Source: Stenotrophomonas maltophilia (GTDB lineage Bacteria; Pseudomonadota; Gammaproteobacteria; Xanthomonadales; Xanthomonadaceae). From it: a DNA stretch of 5,751 bases. The notes below the pieces were generated by a model, which was not told where the DNA came from, did no database searches, and saw only the letters and a list, made by a program, of their open reading frames with translations. Positions 4,363 through 5,751 of the stretch are shown here, in pieces (the stretch's first letter is position 1; every line of letters starts with the position of its first letter). A program made the position numbers and the translations under genes. The stretch spans positions 1 through 5,751 of the forward strand of contig DGIP01000126.1 in NCBI GenBank assembly GCA_002386405.1. Direction: 5' to 3'.

Positions 4363-5751
4363 AGTATGTGCCCACCATGTTCAGGAACCAGCCTTCATGG
4401 TCGTAGTCGAAATCGGTCAGGTCATCGCTGAACCGGGTGAAGTTGTAGCCCACGCCCAGGCGGAAGTTCTCGCCGATGTCGCGGTCGATGCCGACCAGGA
4501 ACCCGGATTGGGTGCCGCCATTGTCCACGTCCAGCCAGCGGTACTCGCCCAGCGCATACCACTTCTGGTGCAGCTGGTAACGGGTCTGCAGCACGCTCAG
4601 GGTGGTAGCCGAATCGAACCACGGGCCGCTACCGCGACCCAGCCGGACCTCGCCTTCGCGGCGGGCCAGCTTGGCGCCGAACTCCCACTGGGTATCGTGC
4701 TTGTACACGCCTTCGAAGGACAGGATGCGGGTCTTCTGGTCCTGGTCGGCGCCGCCGAGCTGCGCCTCGGTGGCCAGGTCGTACAGATAGGTGTACCTGC
4801 CGAACAACGCCCAGCGCTGGCTGTTCCAGGGCCGGTAGGCGAAGCCGATATTGGCCTCCCAGAAGCGGGCGCCGGCCAGCGCGTTCAGTTCATCGGTGGT
4901 GCGCGAATAGTTCAGGCGGCCGGCGATGCGCCAGCTATCGTTGAAGCGGTGGGTAAGCCGGTTGGTGGTGACCCACTGTTCGCGGCGCTCGCTGCCGGTG
5001 TCCTTGCGCCATTCAACCTTGCTGCGCCAGTCGGTATCGGCCGAGGTGCGCCCGCCGCTGACGCTGACCGCGCTGCGATCCACATGGCCGCCATCGACCG
5101 TATCCAGCTCGCCCGACTGCAGCGTGAAGCCCAGGTTCCAACCCTGCGCAGGATAGAAATCCATGCCCATGGTGTGCGCCAGCCCGGATTGATCCGGCTC
5201 CTTCAGGAACTGGCTTTCGTTGAACAGGTTGGCGCGGCTCGACAGCCGCCAGCGCTGGCCCAGCGACCACCCGTTCTGGCGGGTGGGGTTGAACAGCGAT
5301 TCGTACTGCGTGGTGTCGGTGGAGTACGTGTAGGCGCCATACAGCGAGTGGTCGCTGTCGAGCTTGTACTCGGCATCCACTGTGGCCGAATCACCGCGGT
5401 CGCCGGTGCTGACTTCCGCGCCCACGCTGGCACGGTCATCCAGCAGGTAATCGCCACCGACCGCCACCGCGTTGTTGTCCGCGTAGCGCCCGCCGTCGTC
5501 GTCGAGGGTGCCCTGCACCAGCCCATACAGCTCCAGCGCGGTACTGAAGCGGTGGCTGTACTTCACCGCACCCAGCAGGCCGGCGGCGGGGTCGTCGGTG
5601 CTGCCCTCCTCCACGCGGCGCAGCTCGGCGCTCAGGGTGTTCCAGTCATCCGGGCGCCATTCCAGCGTCGCCTGGGCCTGGGTGAACTGCTCGTCGCCGC
5701 TCTCGGCCTTGCTGTAGCGCGCATACAGGCCCAGCTCACGGGTGATCCGGC
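4361..5751 (-). CDS. Large outer-membrane protein, C-terminal beta-barrel part (5' end outside window)
   Basis: The frame is open from the right edge to TGA at 4363-4361, giving 462 residues. The first ATG/GTG-type codon inside it (GTG 5614) is internal, since the coding pattern continues unbroken upstream (GLYARYSKAESGDEQ). The whole fragment is a run of amphipathic strands with alternating aromatic/aliphatic and polar residues, joined by short DD/DG/NG turns. Examples are SLYGAYTYSTDT, WALFGRYTYLYDLA, WYALGEYRWLDVDN and FRLGVGYNFTRFSDD. About 13 strand-turn-strand units of 25-35 residues can be drawn, ending in GWFLNMVGTY. That ending resembles the BAM C-terminal signal, with a final Tyr in place of the usual Phe. 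Such barrels in this group of bacteria often end large proteins built of DUF11-type repeats. The secreted DUF11 neighbour fits this, but the N-terminal part is not visible. Its function could be surface display or transport and is not known. Confidence 0.85.
   Translation of the reverse strand, partial: RITRELGLYARYSKAESGDEQFTQAQATLEWRPDDWNTLSAELRRVEEGSTDDPAAGLLGAVKYSHRFSTALELYGLVQGTLDDDGGRYADNNAVAVGGDYLLDDRASVGAEVSTGDRGDSATVDAEYKLDSDHSLYGAYTYSTDTTQYESLFNPTRQNGWSLGQRWRLSSRANLFNESQFLKEPDQSGLAHTMGMDFYPAQGWNLGFTLQSGELDTVDGGHVDRSAVSVSGGRTSADTDWRSKVEWRKDTGSERREQWVTTNRLTHRFNDSWRIAGRLNYSRTTDELNALAGARFWEANIGFAYRPWNSQRWALFGRYTYLYDLATEAQLGGADQDQKTRILSFEGVYKHDTQWEFGAKLARREGEVRLGRGSGPWFDSATTLSVLQTRYQLHQKWYALGEYRWLDVDNGGTQSGFLVGIDRDIGENFRLGVGYNFTRFSDDLTDFDYDHEGWFLNMVGTY

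Noticed and set aside
3492..4406. 304-codon + strand open frame across the operon gap and the small secreted protein gene
   Set aside because: It is antisense to a gene with signal peptide, CnaB-like and DUF11 features, and is a low-complexity Val/Ala/Pro shadow.
5612..5614. GTG at 5614 as the true start of the barrel gene
   Set aside because: The frame stays open to the window edge and the beta-strand pattern continues through residues upstream (LGLYARYSKAES, ATLEWRPDDW), so the GTG is an internal Val.

Overview
The window is dense, high-GC bacterial chromosome with about 99% of it in coding or short intergenic sequence. The GC-biased codons, the type of histidine kinase, the secreted DUF11/CnaB-like protein beside a large outer-membrane barrel, and the proteobacterial signal-peptide-less arylsulfatase together suggest a gammaproteobacterium of the Xanthomonas/Stenotrophomonas group (Lysobacteraceae). 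This assignment rests on recognition and was not tested by a search. There are five protein genes, two of them cut by the window edges. No RNA genes, insertion sequences, CRISPR arrays or tRNAs were seen, and no stretch over 300 bases lacks a gene.

Left edge (1-636, + strand): the C-terminal catalytic half of a two-component sensor histidine kinase, with H, N, F and G2 boxes visible. It converges on the next block. The junction at 626-656 contains an inverted repeat that may end transcription from both sides.

Middle block (3513 down to 673, - strand): a three-gene set, probably one operon. It encodes a small DUF1622 membrane protein, a BASS-superfamily (bile acid:sodium symporter type) transporter, and a sulfatase with the CTAGR formylglycine motif and no signal peptide. 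The first two genes are 8 nt apart. The third follows after a 70-nt gap and has its own good ribosome binding site. The order suggests a module that imports an organosulfate (sulfate ester) and cleaves it in the cytoplasm to release sulfate and an alcohol. The substrate is unknown.

Right block (5751 down to 3617, - strand): the C-terminal barrel of a large outer-membrane protein that begins outside the window, followed 6 nt later by a small secreted protein. That protein has a signal peptide, a CnaB/SpaA-like (prealbumin-like) domain with a recognisable Lys-Glu-Asn isopeptide triad, and one DUF11 domain. The two genes look translationally coupled and probably act together at the cell surface.

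The most interesting points are the putative organosulfate uptake and desulfation operon, the candidate self-crosslinking domain in a Gram-negative exported protein coupled to a barrel gene, and a C7 tract at the transporter 3' end where a one-base change would fuse transporter and sulfatase in frame.
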